Assembly (NCBI GenBank): GCA_016293365.1
Contig: JAEDEK010000095.1
Coordinates: forward strand, 1 to 7,190
Reading direction: 5' to 3'
Length of the DNA: 7,190 nucleotides
From: Bulleidia sp.
GTDB lineage: Bacteria > Bacillota_I > Bacilli_A > Erysipelotrichales > Erysipelotrichaceae
Of this stretch, positions 7,187-7,190 are shown piece by piece. The notes beneath the pieces are model-generated. The model had not been told where the DNA came from. It made no database searches and saw only the letters and a list, made by a program, of their open reading frames with translations. The position numbers and the translations under genes were made by a program. How positions within the stretch are numbered: position 1 is the stretch's first letter; every line of letters begins with the position of its first letter.

Positions 7187-7190
7187 CAGT

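Noticed and set aside
7072..7190. Open frame from ATG 7072 to the window end
   Set aside because: It has no ribosome-binding site and runs through the nested terminator stem and its U run; low-complexity translation suggests chance.

Overview
The window shows the housekeeping DNA of a low- to mid-GC Gram-positive (Bacillota-type) bacterium. Three signs point there: a PolC-type replicative DNA polymerase, a T-box riboswitch in front of a tRNA synthetase gene, and strong use of AGA for arginine. An Erysipelotrichia-like or related lineage close to the Mollicutes branch is my best guess, partly because the threonyl-tRNA synthetase lacks its usual N-terminal TGS domain. That placement is inference, not proof. 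All genes I can support are on the + strand.

Layout. Bases 1-64 are the end of something upstream that I cannot identify. It is closed by a hairpin-plus-U-run terminator at 65-97. polC (122-4579) encodes the 1485-residue DNA polymerase III alpha subunit with built-in proofreading exonuclease. No terminator separates it from the next unit. A consensus promoter (4633-4661) drives a T-box leader (about 4666-4895). This leader senses uncharged tRNA-Thr and controls thrS (4933-6693), a 586-residue threonyl-tRNA synthetase with intact editing and catalytic sites. polC transcripts that read on would meet the same T-box terminator.

The last 497 bases (6694-7190) hold no recognisable gene but are rich in RNA structure. 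They contain a probable thrS terminator (6744-6777), then a roughly 200-base hairpin-rich stretch ending in a strong terminator (7001-7028). A second terminator-like nested stem follows (7062-7136), and finally a purine-rich repeat that looks like ribosome-binding sequence for a gene starting just outside the window. The most interesting reading is a regulated leader for the next operon. infC-rpmI-rplT would fit because thrS and infC are often neighbours, but the gene itself is not visible.

I see no mobile element, CRISPR array, phage gene or new multi-gene system here. The value lies in the T-box details, the TGS-less ThrRS and the undescribed structured intergenic RNA.
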